This document shows positions 35,499-44,373 of a stretch of DNA of 64,000 bases, in pieces. Both the position numbers and the translations under genes were made by a program. Location: contig CALNXN010000005.1 of assembly GCA_942490645.1 (NCBI GenBank), forward strand, positions 124,001 to 188,000, written 5' to 3'. Source of the stretch: CALNXN01 sp942490645 (GTDB lineage Bacteria > Pseudomonadota > Alphaproteobacteria > Rhodobacterales > Rhodobacteraceae). The notes beneath the pieces are model-generated. The model was not told the origin of the DNA. It saw only the letters and a program-made list of their open reading frames with translations, and did no database searches. The number at the start of each line of letters is the position of its first letter. Position 1 is the first letter of the stretch.

Positions 35499-36299
35499 TC
35501 ACTCCAAACCCATTTGCTCCATCATTTCTTCGATTTTCGGCACATCCTCTGGGTTGTTCAACTCCCAGAATTGACGGCCTCGTGCGGTCACCTCGACACA
35601 TAAAACGGAACGCCCGTTTTCCATGAAACGTAACTGTTCCAACCCTTCGAGCTTCTCAAGTGGACCAACAGGCCAGTTCGGATAATTTGCCAAGGCGTCC
35701 GGTCGGTAAGCATAGACGCCAACATGATGAAACACCGGCGTTTCATCGGCCTCGTCGTATGTTTTTGATGTAAACGGAATGACCTCTTTGGAGAAGTAAA
35801 GCGCGTGATTGGAAGTGGTGAACACCGCAGTTGTCCCACCGACACGCCCATCGCGACGGTCGGCCAAAAGCCCGTTCAGCGTGGCACCATCGCATCTGAG
35901 AACCGGCGTCGCGATCTCGGCAGAAGGTGCTGCACGAAGACCATCGACAAGGTCCTCAACGAACCAGTGAGGCGTCAAAGGAGCATCACCCTGAAGGTTC
36001 ACAACGATATCATACCCGCCGCCCAGAACCTCGTGAGCCTCTGCGCAGCGTTCGGTGCCGTTCTGGCAGGTCTCCGAGGTCATCACGACCTCAGCGCCAA
36101 AAGCTTCGGCCGCTTGCTGAATGCGGGTGTCATCGGTGGCCACGACCACGCGGTCTACGCCTTGCACTTCGCAAGCCGCTTTCCAGCTGCGTTCGATCAA
36201 GCTGCGCGATAGTCCGGATGCGCCGGTCAATTCCACCAAAGGTTTACCTGGGTACCGTGTGCTGGCGTAACGCGCCGGAATGACGATCAGGACAGACAT
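35499..36299 (-). CDS. kdsB: 3-deoxy-manno-octulosonate cytidylyltransferase
   Basis: The 266-residue CMP-Kdo synthetase has the N-terminal VIPARYASTRYPGKPLVELTG, the VNLQGDAPLTPHW stretch near 111 and the FHHVGVYAYR segment near 195. It activates Kdo with CTP for lipid A or capsule. It overlaps cysQ by a TGATG junction, so both are translated from one message. Its partner kdsD is encoded upstream in the window, which puts two Kdo steps within 13 kb. Confidence 0.95.
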   Translation of the reverse strand: MSVLIVIPARYASTRYPGKPLVELTGASGLSRSLIERSWKAACEVQGVDRVVVATDDTRIQQAAEAFGAEVVMTSETCQNGTERCAEAHEVLGGGYDIVVNLQGDAPLTPHWFVEDLVDGLRAAPSAEIATPVLRCDGATLNGLLADRRDGRVGGTTAVFTTSNHALYFSKEVIPFTSKTYDEADETPVFHHVGVYAYRPDALANYPNWPVGPLEKLEGLEQLRFMENGRSVLCVEVTARGRQFWELNNPEDVPKIEEMMEQMGLE

Positions 36300-37096
36300 C
36301 AGGACGGCTTCAGCGCAACGTCAGGGCTGCAGGCGATGAAAAACGGATTTTCGAAATCAGGCTTTCCATAGGTCAGTGGCGTGTGATCATCAAACCTGAC
36401 TACTTTGCCTCCGGCGCCGTTCAGAACTGCGTGCCCTGCCGCTGTGTCCCACTCCATCGTGCGACCAAGCCGCGGGTAAACATCCGCTTCGCCCGTGGCA
36501 ATCAGGCAGAACTTCAGCGATGACCCGGCGCTCGTCATGTCCTTGACCGCGTATTTCGCGATATAGTCATCCGTTGCCTGATCCCGGTGAGATTTAGACG
36601 CCACGACCATGAGGCTCGAATTGTCCGGTTTAGAGACTGATATTTGCGTAACAGGGCCGATTTCTGCCTTGTCGAAGTCTCCCGTCTCCTCGACCGACCG
36701 ACCATCGGCTTGCGTGAAAAACATGCGCGATTTGGCGGGAGCATAGACAACGCCGCGTGTCGGAACACCGTTTTCGACCAACGCAATATTGACTGTAAAA
36801 TCCCCGCGCCTGTGCACAAACTCCTTGGTGCCATCCAGCGGATCGACAATCAGGAAGGTGTGTCCCGATGCACTGTGCGTCGCGCTTTGCTCTTCGGTGA
36901 CGAGCATCATCTGCGGAAAGGCGGATCGCAAACCGTCCGAAATGATCGCGTCCGCCGCTTCGTCCGCTTCGGTTACAGGGCTTTGGTCCGATTTTGTCTT
37001 CACTTCGAAGTCGTCAGAACCATAGATTTCCATGATCTTGTCGCCGGCCTCCAACGACAGCCTGCGCATCACTTCGACAAGTTTAGTATAGTCCAC
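36299..37096 (-). CDS. cysQ: 3'(2'),5'-bisphosphate nucleotidase CysQ
   Basis: The 265-residue inositol-monophosphatase-fold enzyme has the metal-binding Glu68-Glu69 and DPLDGT (85-90), and the distal EWDTAAGHAVL motif. CysQ removes the 3'-phosphate of PAP, the product left after a sulfotransferase uses PAPS, and so relieves product inhibition. Its location near a sulfotransferase and glycan genes fits that role, although it also serves general sulfur assimilation. It is the first gene of the cysQ-kdsB pair and diverges from the exporter permease gene. Confidence 0.9.
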   Translation of the reverse strand: MDYTKLVEVMRRLSLEAGDKIMEIYGSDDFEVKTKSDQSPVTEADEAADAIISDGLRSAFPQMMLVTEEQSATHSASGHTFLIVDPLDGTKEFVHRRGDFTVNIALVENGVPTRGVVYAPAKSRMFFTQADGRSVEETGDFDKAEIGPVTQISVSKPDNSSLMVVASKSHRDQATDDYIAKYAVKDMTSAGSSLKFCLIATGEADVYPRLGRTMEWDTAAGHAVLNGAGGKVVRFDDHTPLTYGKPDFENPFFIACSPDVALKPS

Positions 37097-37211
37097 GCGT
37101 TAACCCCATGCAGCTTTTGTTGCTGTGACCCGATTTTCCCCTTATGATGCGGCCCTAACGGAACAGCAAGAATTCCGTGCAAGAATGTGTGACCTTTGAG
37201 GCTTTGGCACG

Positions 37212-38036
37212 ATGTTTCAATCTGTTCGAAAACCGCGATCCGGGCTGGGCACCGCCCTGACAATGATGGAGTTGATTTATCACTCCGTCGTCAGATCTGT
37301 GCGCAAGACGCATAACAACGCCTTTTTCGCCATTGCGATGAACGTATCGCAGGCCGTTATCTTGGTTTTGGCATTCTATGTGATGTTTTCGATGCTGGGC
37401 CTGCGCGGCAGTGCCATTCGGGGTGATTTCCTGCTTTATATCATGAGTGGAATCTTCATTTACATGACGCATACGAAATCACTTGGTGCGGTGCTGGGCT
37501 CTGAAGGACCGGCAAGCCCGATGATGCAGCACGCCCCAATGAACACCATTATCGCGATCGCATCCGCAGCACTCGGCGCGCTTTACATTCAAGTTCTGTC
37601 ACTGGCGCTTATTCTGTTTGTCTACCACGTCGCATTCACCCCGGTTGTAATCGAAGAGCCCGTGCGCGCCTTTGGCATGCTGCTTCTAGGATGGTTCACT
37701 GGCGTGGCGCTTGGCCTTGTCTTGCTGGCCCTGAAACCGTGGGCGCCCGGTTTCGTGAATATTTTCAGCACGATTTATCAACGCGCGAACATGATCGCTT
37801 CAGGCAAAATGTTTGTGGCCAACAGTTTGCCCAGCTTCATGCTGGCGATGTTTGACTGGAACCCGCTGTTTCACTTCATCGATCAGGCTCGGGGCTTTGC
37901 CTTTATCAACTACAACCCTCGGTATTCGAGCTGGGAATACGGTCTGTGGGTCGGCGTCGTTCTGCTGATGATCGGTCTGATGGGTGAGTTCTACACCCGC
38001 AGACACGCATCGGCGAGTTGGGGTGCGCGGCGTTAG
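37212..38036 (+). CDS. KpsM-like ABC-2 polysaccharide exporter permease
   Basis: The 274-residue membrane protein has six predicted helices (about 38-60, 74-95, 107-128, 134-155, 162-185 and 240-262) and matches ABC-2 type permeases that export capsule or O-antigen across the inner membrane. The final NPLFHFIDQARGFAFINYNPRYSSW region is typical. It diverges from cysQ. Its ATPase partner (KpsT-like) is not adjacent, and the only other ABC ATPase nearby is LptB, so a partner elsewhere is likely. The role in exporting the sulfated glycan is inference. Confidence 0.82.
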   Translation: MFQSVRKPRSGLGTALTMMELIYHSVVRSVRKTHNNAFFAIAMNVSQAVILVLAFYVMFSMLGLRGSAIRGDFLLYIMSGIFIYMTHTKSLGAVLGSEGPASPMMQHAPMNTIIAIASAALGALYIQVLSLALILFVYHVAFTPVVIEEPVRAFGMLLLGWFTGVALGLVLLALKPWAPGFVNIFSTIYQRANMIASGKMFVANSLPSFMLAMFDWNPLFHFIDQARGFAFINYNPRYSSWEYGLWVGVVLLMIGLMGEFYTRRHASASWGARR

Positions 38037-38252
38037 ATCTCAGACGGTTTGCGCCATGTTGCCGCCTATGCGGATTCCGACAAGGACGGGTCTGATGTCA
38101 TTTTGCACTCAGCGCCAGACCGGCAAGTTCTTGTATTTCTGTTCGATGACCCCTGCGGGCACTGAGCTGACCGCCCGACCTTGCTGATACATATTTTCCG
38201 TGTCGCGACACAGACCCAAAGGCGCGAACCCGACCCTGTGGCGCTGCGGTTC

Positions 38253-38855
38253 TCAGCGAACCACGCGCAACGTCAGGTTCAGCCGTCCGCCATGAGGCAA
38301 CAGCCCAGAAGATCCAAAGCGGATGCGATCAACGCCATGATGAACCAATCGAGCGTTCCCGCCCATTACGACGACATCTCCCGATTGCAACCAAATGCTT
38401 TGCGTTGATCCGCCGCGCTCCTGGTTGCCAATGCGAAATAGCCCGTCATCACCTAGCGAAACAGACACGACCGGAAAGCCAAAGTCAGCTTCGTCTCGGT
38501 CCTGATGCAGCCCCATGCGCGCATCTTTGCCGTAAAAGTTCACCAAACAGCATTCAGGGGGTCGGCTCACACCACTCACGGCCTGCCAAATCTTGAGAAT
38601 CGGTACCGGAATGGGTGGCCACTCCATGCCATCCGGGTGTTTGCGCTCATACCGATATCCGCGTCGATCCGAGATCCAGCCGAACTGCCCTGCGGATGTC
38701 ATCTGCACAGACATTGCCTTGCCGCGGGATGTTTCGGGCCGAAACAACGGGGCCGCCCGCACGATCCCGCGTACAGCCGACACGACATCTGCTTGTTGAT
38801 CCGCACCAAGGAATGCCTTGTGAATCTCTACACCACGCAGGTTCAAAACGGACAT
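38253..38855 (-). CDS. alkB: Alpha-ketoglutarate-dependent DNA repair dioxygenase AlkB
   Basis: The protein has the AlkB core: a nucleotide-lid region, NFY at 106-108, the iron ligands His117 and Asp119 in HQDRDE, a further His at 172 or 173, and Arg191 and Arg197 that hold 2-oxoglutarate. It removes alkyl lesions such as 1-methyladenine from DNA and RNA. The start at 38855 gives 200 residues, near the usual 216. The frame is open further upstream, but that segment overlaps the dnaK promoter region and does not resemble the family. It diverges from dnaK. Confidence 0.9.
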   Translation of the reverse strand: MSVLNLRGVEIHKAFLGADQQADVVSAVRGIVRAAPLFRPETSRGKAMSVQMTSAGQFGWISDRRGYRYERKHPDGMEWPPIPVPILKIWQAVSGVSRPPECCLVNFYGKDARMGLHQDRDEADFGFPVVSVSLGDDGLFRIGNQERGGSTQSIWLQSGDVVVMGGNARLVHHGVDRIRFGSSGLLPHGGRLNLTLRVVR

Positions 38856-38924
38856 TTCGGCACCATTGATGAAAATCCTTTCAAGAATCTGCGAAAATTC
38901 ACCCAGACTCTCCCATAGCAAAGG

Positions 38925-38952
38925 TTGCAGGGTGCTGGACCCCTCCTTATAT
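38925..38952 (+). promoter_or_regulatory. Candidate dnaK promoter
   Basis: TTGCAG (38925-38930) and CTTATAT (38946-38952) are separated by 15 bases, about 110 bases before the dnaK start. The spacing is short for sigma-70 and closer to what an RpoH-type heat-shock promoter allows, but the match is partial. Confidence 0.35.
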
Positions 38953-39064
38953 ACGCTCCGAACCGCATAGGGCGATTGCCCAAATGTGTTAACGGATCGG
39001 GGTTCGGGCGCCACAATGGGTCCATGCTCCGTGTCATCGCCTTGAATAAATGAGGGATCTAAAC

Positions 39065-40975
39065 ATGGCCAAAGTAATTGGTATCGACCTTGGAACTACA
39101 AACAGCTGCATCGCCATCATGGATGGCAGCCAGCCGCGTGTGATCGAAAACTCCGAAGGGGCCCGGACGACACCGTCTATTGTCGCCTTCACGGATGATG
39201 AGCGCCTCGTGGGTCAGCCCGCGAAACGGCAAGCCGTCACCAATCCGGAAAACACAATCTTCGGCGTGAAGCGTCTTATCGGTCGTCGGTTCGACGACGC
39301 GGACCTTGCCAAAGACAAGAAGAACATGCCGTTCAACGTGATTGACGGTGGCAACGGCGACGCATGGGTCGAAGCCAAGGGTGACAAGTATTCGCCGAGC
39401 CAAATCTCCGCGTTCATTCTGGGCAAGATGAAAGAAACCGCCGAGAGCTACCTTGGCGAAGATGTCACGCAAGCGGTCATTACCGTTCCTGCGTATTTCA
39501 ACGACGCGCAACGTCAGGCGACCAAGGATGCAGGCAAGATTGCCGGCCTCGAAGTGCTGCGGATCATCAACGAACCGACAGCGGCCGCACTTGCCTACGG
39601 TCTCGACAAGGAAAACACACACACCATCGCGGTCTATGACCTTGGCGGCGGTACGTTTGACGTGACCATCCTGGAAATTGATGACGGTCTCTTCGAGGTG
39701 AAATCCACCAACGGTGACACTTTCCTTGGCGGTGAAGACTTTGACATGCGCATCGTCAACTACCTCGCGGATGAGTTCAAAAAAGAGCACTCTGTTGACC
39801 TGACCAAGGACAAGATGGCGCTGCAACGTCTGAAAGAGGCCGCAGAGAAAGCCAAGATCGAGCTTTCCTCGTCCAGCCAGACGGAAATCAACCAGCCGTT
39901 CATCTCGATGGGTGCAAACGGTCAACCACTTCACATGGTGATGAAGCTCACGCGCTCGAAATTGGAAAGCCTCGTCGGCGATCTGATCAAGGCATCCATG
40001 AAGCCGTGCCAAGCCGCACTGAAAGACGCCGGTCTGAACGCGTCCGACATCGATGAGGTTGTTCTGGTCGGCGGTATGACGCGGATGCCGAAAGTTGTTG
40101 AGGAAGTGACTAAATTCTTCGGCAAAGAGCCGCACAAGGGTGTGAACCCGGACGAGGTGGTTGCGATGGGCGCGGCCATTCAGGCCGGTGTTCTGCAGGG
40201 CGACGTGAAAGATGTTGTTCTCTTGGACGTCACTCCGTTGTCGCTGGGTATCGAAACCTTGGGCGGTGTTTTCACACGCCTGATCGACCGCAACACCACA
40301 ATCCCGACGAAGAAATCGCAAATCTTCTCGACTGCGGAAGACAATCAGAACGCCGTGACGATCCGCGTGTTCCAAGGTGAGCGCGAGATGGCATCCGACA
40401 ACAAGATCCTCGGAGCGTTCAACCTCGAGAACATCCCACCTGCACCACGCGGGATGCCTCAGATCGAAGTGACCTTTGATATCGACGCCAACGGCATCGT
40501 GTCGGTGGGCGCGCTCGACAAGGGCACCATGAAGGAGCAAAAGATCACGATCCAAGCCTCCGGTGGTCTGTCGGACGACGACATCGAGAAAATGGTCAAG
40601 GATGCGGAAGAGAACGCGGAAGCAGACAAAACGCGCCGCGAGTTGATCGAAGCCAAGAACCAGGCAGAGAGCCTCATTCACTCGACCGAGAAATCGGTGG
40701 AAGAGCATTCCGACAAGGTTGATCCGACCACGGTCGAAGCAATCGAACTGGCCATTGCCGCTCTCAAGGATGAGCTGGAAACGGAGAATGCTGACAAGAT
40801 CAAGTCAGGCATCCAGAACGTGACCGAAGCAGCGATGAAGCTCGGTGAAGCGATCTACAAGGCGGCACAGGAAGAAGGCGATGATGCCCCCTCCGCAGCC
40901 GACGAGCCGCGTTCGAATGAAGACGACATTGTCGACGCCGAGTTCGAAGATCTGGACGACGACAAACGCGCGTAA
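39065..40975 (+). CDS. dnaK: Chaperone protein DnaK (Hsp70)
   Basis: The 636-residue Hsp70 has the nucleotide-binding domain beginning KVIGIDLGTTNSC, the phosphate-2 motif DLGGGTFDVTIL near 195, the linker VVLLDVTPLSLGIE near 389 and the lid with a C-terminal acidic tail ending EFEDLDDDKRA. It binds unfolded peptides and is regulated by DnaJ and GrpE. The start at 39065 follows GAGGG. It forms a pair with dnaJ 73 bases downstream, with a strong hairpin between them. grpE is not in this window. Confidence 0.98.
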   Translation: MAKVIGIDLGTTNSCIAIMDGSQPRVIENSEGARTTPSIVAFTDDERLVGQPAKRQAVTNPENTIFGVKRLIGRRFDDADLAKDKKNMPFNVIDGGNGDAWVEAKGDKYSPSQISAFILGKMKETAESYLGEDVTQAVITVPAYFNDAQRQATKDAGKIAGLEVLRIINEPTAAALAYGLDKENTHTIAVYDLGGGTFDVTILEIDDGLFEVKSTNGDTFLGGEDFDMRIVNYLADEFKKEHSVDLTKDKMALQRLKEAAEKAKIELSSSSQTEINQPFISMGANGQPLHMVMKLTRSKLESLVGDLIKASMKPCQAALKDAGLNASDIDEVVLVGGMTRMPKVVEEVTKFFGKEPHKGVNPDEVVAMGAAIQAGVLQGDVKDVVLLDVTPLSLGIETLGGVFTRLIDRNTTIPTKKSQIFSTAEDNQNAVTIRVFQGEREMASDNKILGAFNLENIPPAPRGMPQIEVTFDIDANGIVSVGALDKGTMKEQKITIQASGGLSDDDIEKMVKDAEENAEADKTRRELIEAKNQAESLIHSTEKSVEEHSDKVDPTTVEAIELAIAALKDELETENADKIKSGIQNVTEAAMKLGEAIYKAAQEEGDDAPSAADEPRSNEDDIVDAEFEDLDDDKRA

Positions 40976-40999
40976 GTGCGACACCCGGAACCTCTGATA

Positions 41000-41021
41000 G
41001 GGCCGACCTCCGGGTCGGCCC
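41000..41021 (+). terminator. Strong dnaK-dnaJ intercistronic hairpin
   Basis: GGGCCGACC (41000-41008) and GGTCGGCCC (41013-41021) form a perfect 9-bp GC-rich stem with a TCCG loop, 24 bases after dnaK. No T-tract follows. It is probably a partial terminator or RNA-processing and stability element that lets DnaK be made in excess of DnaJ. Confidence 0.7.
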
Positions 41022-41048
41022 ATGACGTTCCGCAGAGAGGAAATTCTC

Positions 41049-42200
41049 ATGTCCAAACGTGATTTTTATGAGGTCCTTGGGGTCGCCAAAGGCGCATCTG
41101 CCGATGAGATAAAAAAGGCCTATCGCACAAAAGCGAAAGAGCTGCACCCTGATCGCAACTCAGGAAACCCCAAAGCCGAGTCACAGTTCAAAGAAGCCAA
41201 CGAAGCGTATGAAATTCTGAAAGACGCTGACAAGAAGGCAGCCTATGATCGGTACGGCCACGCCGCTTTCGAAGGAGGCATGGGCGGACGCCCGGGTGGT
41301 GGCTATGGCGGTGGCGGCCAAGGTGATTTTTCATCGGCGTTTTCCGATGTTTTCGACGATTTGTTCGGCGATTTCATGGGCGGTGGACAACGTGGTGGTG
41401 GCGGGCGGCGGGCCGCGCGCGGATCTGATCTGCGCTACAACCTGAGGGTCACCCTGGAAGAAGCATTCAAGGGCCTGCAAAAGACCATCAACGTGCCAAC
41501 ATCCGTTTCTTGCGGATCGTGTGACGGATCAGGGGCCGAAGGCGGCGCAGAACCGACCTCCTGCCCGACATGCTCGGGGATGGGCAAGGTTCGCGCGCAG
41601 CAAGGGTTTTTCACGGTTGAACGCACCTGCCCAACCTGCTCGGGCCTCGGTCAGATCATCAAGAACCCGTGCAATACCTGCAAGGGCGCTGGCCGCGTTG
41701 AGAAAGACCGCGCACTGTCCGTGAATATCCCCGCCGGCGTCGAAACGGGCACCCGAATCCGGTTGGCCGGAGAGGGCGAAGCGGGCATGCGCGGCGGCCC
41801 ATCGGGCGATCTCTATATCTTTATCGAGGTCAGCCAGCACGATTTGTTCGAACGCGACGGCGCCAATCTCTTTTGCCGTGTGCCTGTGTCGATGACGACG
41901 GCCGCTCTCGGGGGCAGCATTGAGGTGCCGACCATTGATGGCGGGCGCGGACGCGTGCAAATACCTGCTGGCAGCCAATCCGGCCGACAAATGCGGTTGC
42001 GCGGCAAGGGCATGCCAGCCCTGCGTGGCGGCGGCACGGGGGACATGTTCATCGAACTGGCAACGGAAACACCGGTGAACCTGACAAGCCGACAAAAAGA
42101 GCTTTTGAAGGAATTCGAAGACCTATCCGAGAACAACAGCCCCGAAAGCTCCAGCTTTTTCTCGTCCGTCAAAAGCTTTTGGGATTCGATGAAGGGCTAA
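41049..42200 (+). CDS. dnaJ: Chaperone protein DnaJ
   Basis: The 383-residue protein has a J domain with HPD at 33-35, a Gly/Phe-rich linker (about 75-125), four CxxCxGxG zinc-finger repeats (CGSCDGSG, CPTCSGMG, CPTCSGLG, CNTCKGAG, near 150-205) and the substrate-binding C-terminal domain. It stimulates DnaK ATPase and delivers clients. GAGAGG lies before the ATG at 41049. A GTAAGGCG/CGCCTTAC hairpin follows the gene. The order dnaK-dnaJ is the usual one. Confidence 0.97.
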   Translation: MSKRDFYEVLGVAKGASADEIKKAYRTKAKELHPDRNSGNPKAESQFKEANEAYEILKDADKKAAYDRYGHAAFEGGMGGRPGGGYGGGGQGDFSSAFSDVFDDLFGDFMGGGQRGGGGRRAARGSDLRYNLRVTLEEAFKGLQKTINVPTSVSCGSCDGSGAEGGAEPTSCPTCSGMGKVRAQQGFFTVERTCPTCSGLGQIIKNPCNTCKGAGRVEKDRALSVNIPAGVETGTRIRLAGEGEAGMRGGPSGDLYIFIEVSQHDLFERDGANLFCRVPVSMTTAALGGSIEVPTIDGGRGRVQIPAGSQSGRQMRLRGKGMPALRGGGTGDMFIELATETPVNLTSRQKELLKEFEDLSENNSPESSSFFSSVKSFWDSMKG

Positions 42201-42211
42201 TCATTGCACTT

Positions 42212-42236
42212 GTAAGGCGTGCCCTGCGCGCCTTAC
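42212..42236 (+). terminator. Hairpin downstream of dnaJ
   Basis: GTAAGGCG (42212-42219) pairs with CGCCTTAC (42229-42236) with a 9-base loop, starting 11 bases after the dnaJ stop and ending 10 bases before the next gene. There is no T-run, so it is at best a weak terminator. Confidence 0.45.
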
Positions 42237-42246
42237 TCATGATGCG

Positions 42247-42765
42247 ATGTCACTTTTTCTTGAATCTCGACGCCTGACCCTACGCCGGATGAACAAGGGC
42301 GATCTGTCTGCGTTTCAAGCTTATCGCAACGATCCAGAAGTGGCCCGATATCAAAGCTGGTCCAAACTGTCTGATACAGAAGCTGCGGGTTTCCTGACAG
42401 CGATGCAATCGGAGCCAATCCTCGCTGCGGGGGAATGGGTTCAAATCGCTATTGCGCGCCGGGCTGATGATTTGCTCATCGGCGATATGGGTTGGTTCCT
42501 GTCCAAGGATCAATCTGAGGCAGAGCTGGGCATCACGCTTGCTCGATCTTTCCAACAGCAGGGGTTCGCCACTGAAGCTCTGAAATTGGCGGTGACTGAG
42601 GTGTTTGCACGATCCGCTGCTAAACGCATTGTCGCTTATGCCGACATTCGCAATTTGCCGTCATGCGCATTGATGCCGCGTGCCGGATTCCAGCATATTG
42701 CAACGGAGCCCACCGACGGGGTGATGGAGCACGTCTTTGAAGTGCGGCGCGACACGGTAAATTGA
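42247..42765 (+). CDS. GNAT-family N-acetyltransferase (RimJ/RimL-like)
   Basis: The 172-residue protein begins LFLESRRLTLRRMNKGDLSAFQAYRND, the usual opening of RimJ/RimL-like acetyltransferases, and has the acetyl-CoA loop region LARSFQQQGFATEALK (about 98-113). It acetylates an amine or a protein N terminus from acetyl-CoA. The substrate cannot be named. It follows dnaJ after a short hairpin, and its end faces the convergent OmpA-fusion gene, with a small ACGGC/GCCGT inverted repeat in the gap. Confidence 0.85.
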   Translation: MSLFLESRRLTLRRMNKGDLSAFQAYRNDPEVARYQSWSKLSDTEAAGFLTAMQSEPILAAGEWVQIAIARRADDLLIGDMGWFLSKDQSEAELGITLARSFQQQGFATEALKLAVTEVFARSAAKRIVAYADIRNLPSCALMPRAGFQHIATEPTDGVMEHVFEVRRDTVN

Positions 42766-42792
42766 CCCACGGCTAGAGTGCCGTCCCGCGGT

Positions 42793-44352
42793 CTAACGCA
42801 CCCACACCTCGACACGTCGGTTCGCTTGCCGGCCCCATGCGCTGTCATCGCAGGCCATAGGCATCGCTTCGCCAAAGGCATCAACATCCAAGACGACGCG
42901 TTCCAAATTGGCCGCTTCGGCCGCCGTTCTGACGGCTCGGCGGACAGCATCTGCGCGGCGCAGTGCTATGTTGCGGTTGGCCTCGGCCGATCCCTCGCCG
43001 TCGCTGAAACCTGCAAACAACAATCTGCGCGCATCGTATCGACCCTGTTCAAGTGCGCGTGCCAATTGCTCGACGTTGGAACGTGATTGCGCATCCAAAC
43101 GGATGGATCCGGCTTCAAATCGAAAAGACGTGCTTAGCCGTGCCATCGGCGAAAGCGTCGACGTCATGCGCTGCAACTCTTCAAGTTTGATTTCAGCACC
43201 GGCTGACAAGATCGCGTTGATGAACCTGTTACCCTGTTCATCCACCGAAATCTCTTCGGGCGCTTGATCCACAAACCCTGCACGTCGAATGACATTTTGC
43301 GCGGCAGGGCCTCGTGTATAGGCCAGAAACTCTCGCCCGACTTGCGGCAGCCGCCGCGCGGGCAAGTACAGGAACATTGGCGATGTCAGCGGGTAATCTT
43401 CGGTCTTGATACTGCGCCGCGTGGCATCAAGGGTATGGCTGCAACTGCCCGTGAGGGCCAACGCCCGCGCATTTCCGGTTTCCGCATAACTCGCCAATCC
43501 CAGGGAAAACGGATCTTGCAACACGGCCGCTGCAAGGTCTGCACCCCGCAAGTGACGAACCACATTCGGTGACATCTGCAGTGAAACAGGCGTCAGAACC
43601 TGATCCTCCACCGCTTGCCCCAAGCCGGTACCGACACCCGGTGCATGCAAGCTGATGGGCGCATCCGGGCCTCCGAGCACCGACCAATTCGTGATCTGCC
43701 CCGCAAAAACACGCGCCAGATCCGCAGGCGAAATAGACCGTACGGGATTAGCCGGAGCAACAACCGGCACAATGGCGTCCAGCGCCAGCACTCGGCTTCT
43801 GTTCGGGCCGGTCAAATCACCCATGCCCGCCTCTCGCGCACGCGTCCGTTCATCATCGCGAATTTCGCGCAATGCCATGACAATATCCGCCTCGTTTGCC
43901 AAAAGATCGGCAAACCCTTCGTCCGTATTGGTCACGCGAAAAAAGAACCGTGCAGCTGTTTTCTGCGTGTCTTCGGTTTTCAATACGTAGACGAAATGCG
44001 TGTTATCTTCTGTTTCACGCGTCACAGAAAACCCGTTGCGCAGGCCAAATCCCTCGACCAACGCGGGCATCAACACCGCGCCCATTGTTGCTGAACCAGA
44101 GATATTGAGTTCGGCGACATAGTCCTGCAGATCCGGACATCCTGGCCCATCGCACAGAACGCCCGAGCCATCTATTGTGAGTTCGCCGTAAATCGTATCA
44201 ACGCGGTAAAACTCACCGTCAAACCCGAGCAACATCCCCGACAGTTCGACACGCCCGTCCCGCGATGTCAGAGTGACATCTTGCGCCCACAGACCAACGC
44301 TGCTGGCGAACAGAAAAAATGCGGCAATCGCAGCCGCACATTTCACTCTCAT
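42793..44352 (-). CDS. Phosphate-binding-like domain fused to OmpA domain, exported
   Basis: The 519-residue protein has a signal peptide (1-23, ending LWA) and a central periplasmic binding-protein fold resembling PstS-like proteins (about 100-370, with VFAGQITNWSVLGGPDAPISL). A C-terminal OmpA-like peptidoglycan-binding domain follows (about 395-519, with LLFAGFSDGEGSAEANRNIALRRADAV). The fusion would place a binding domain on the cell wall. Whether it binds phosphate or another anion is unknown. It is followed upstream on the same strand, 21 bases away, by an exported protein of unknown function, and the two probably form an operon near secA. Confidence 0.82.
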   Translation of the reverse strand: MRVKCAAAIAAFFLFASSVGLWAQDVTLTSRDGRVELSGMLLGFDGEFYRVDTIYGELTIDGSGVLCDGPGCPDLQDYVAELNISGSATMGAVLMPALVEGFGLRNGFSVTRETEDNTHFVYVLKTEDTQKTAARFFFRVTNTDEGFADLLANEADIVMALREIRDDERTRAREAGMGDLTGPNRSRVLALDAIVPVVAPANPVRSISPADLARVFAGQITNWSVLGGPDAPISLHAPGVGTGLGQAVEDQVLTPVSLQMSPNVVRHLRGADLAAAVLQDPFSLGLASYAETGNARALALTGSCSHTLDATRRSIKTEDYPLTSPMFLYLPARRLPQVGREFLAYTRGPAAQNVIRRAGFVDQAPEEISVDEQGNRFINAILSAGAEIKLEELQRMTSTLSPMARLSTSFRFEAGSIRLDAQSRSNVEQLARALEQGRYDARRLLFAGFSDGEGSAEANRNIALRRADAVRRAVRTAAEAANLERVVLDVDAFGEAMPMACDDSAWGRQANRRVEVWVR

Positions 44353-44373
44353 GGTTCAGACCTCTACCCAAGG

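Noticed and set aside
38048..38165. A short open frame in line with the KpsM-like gene after its stop, possibly a small protein or fragment
   Set aside because: It has no ATG or ribosome-binding site, contains only about 40 codons, and resembles nothing I know; probably chance.
39059..40708. A 549-codon open frame opposite dnaK
   Set aside because: It is a shadow of dnaK; no domain or translation signal is visible.
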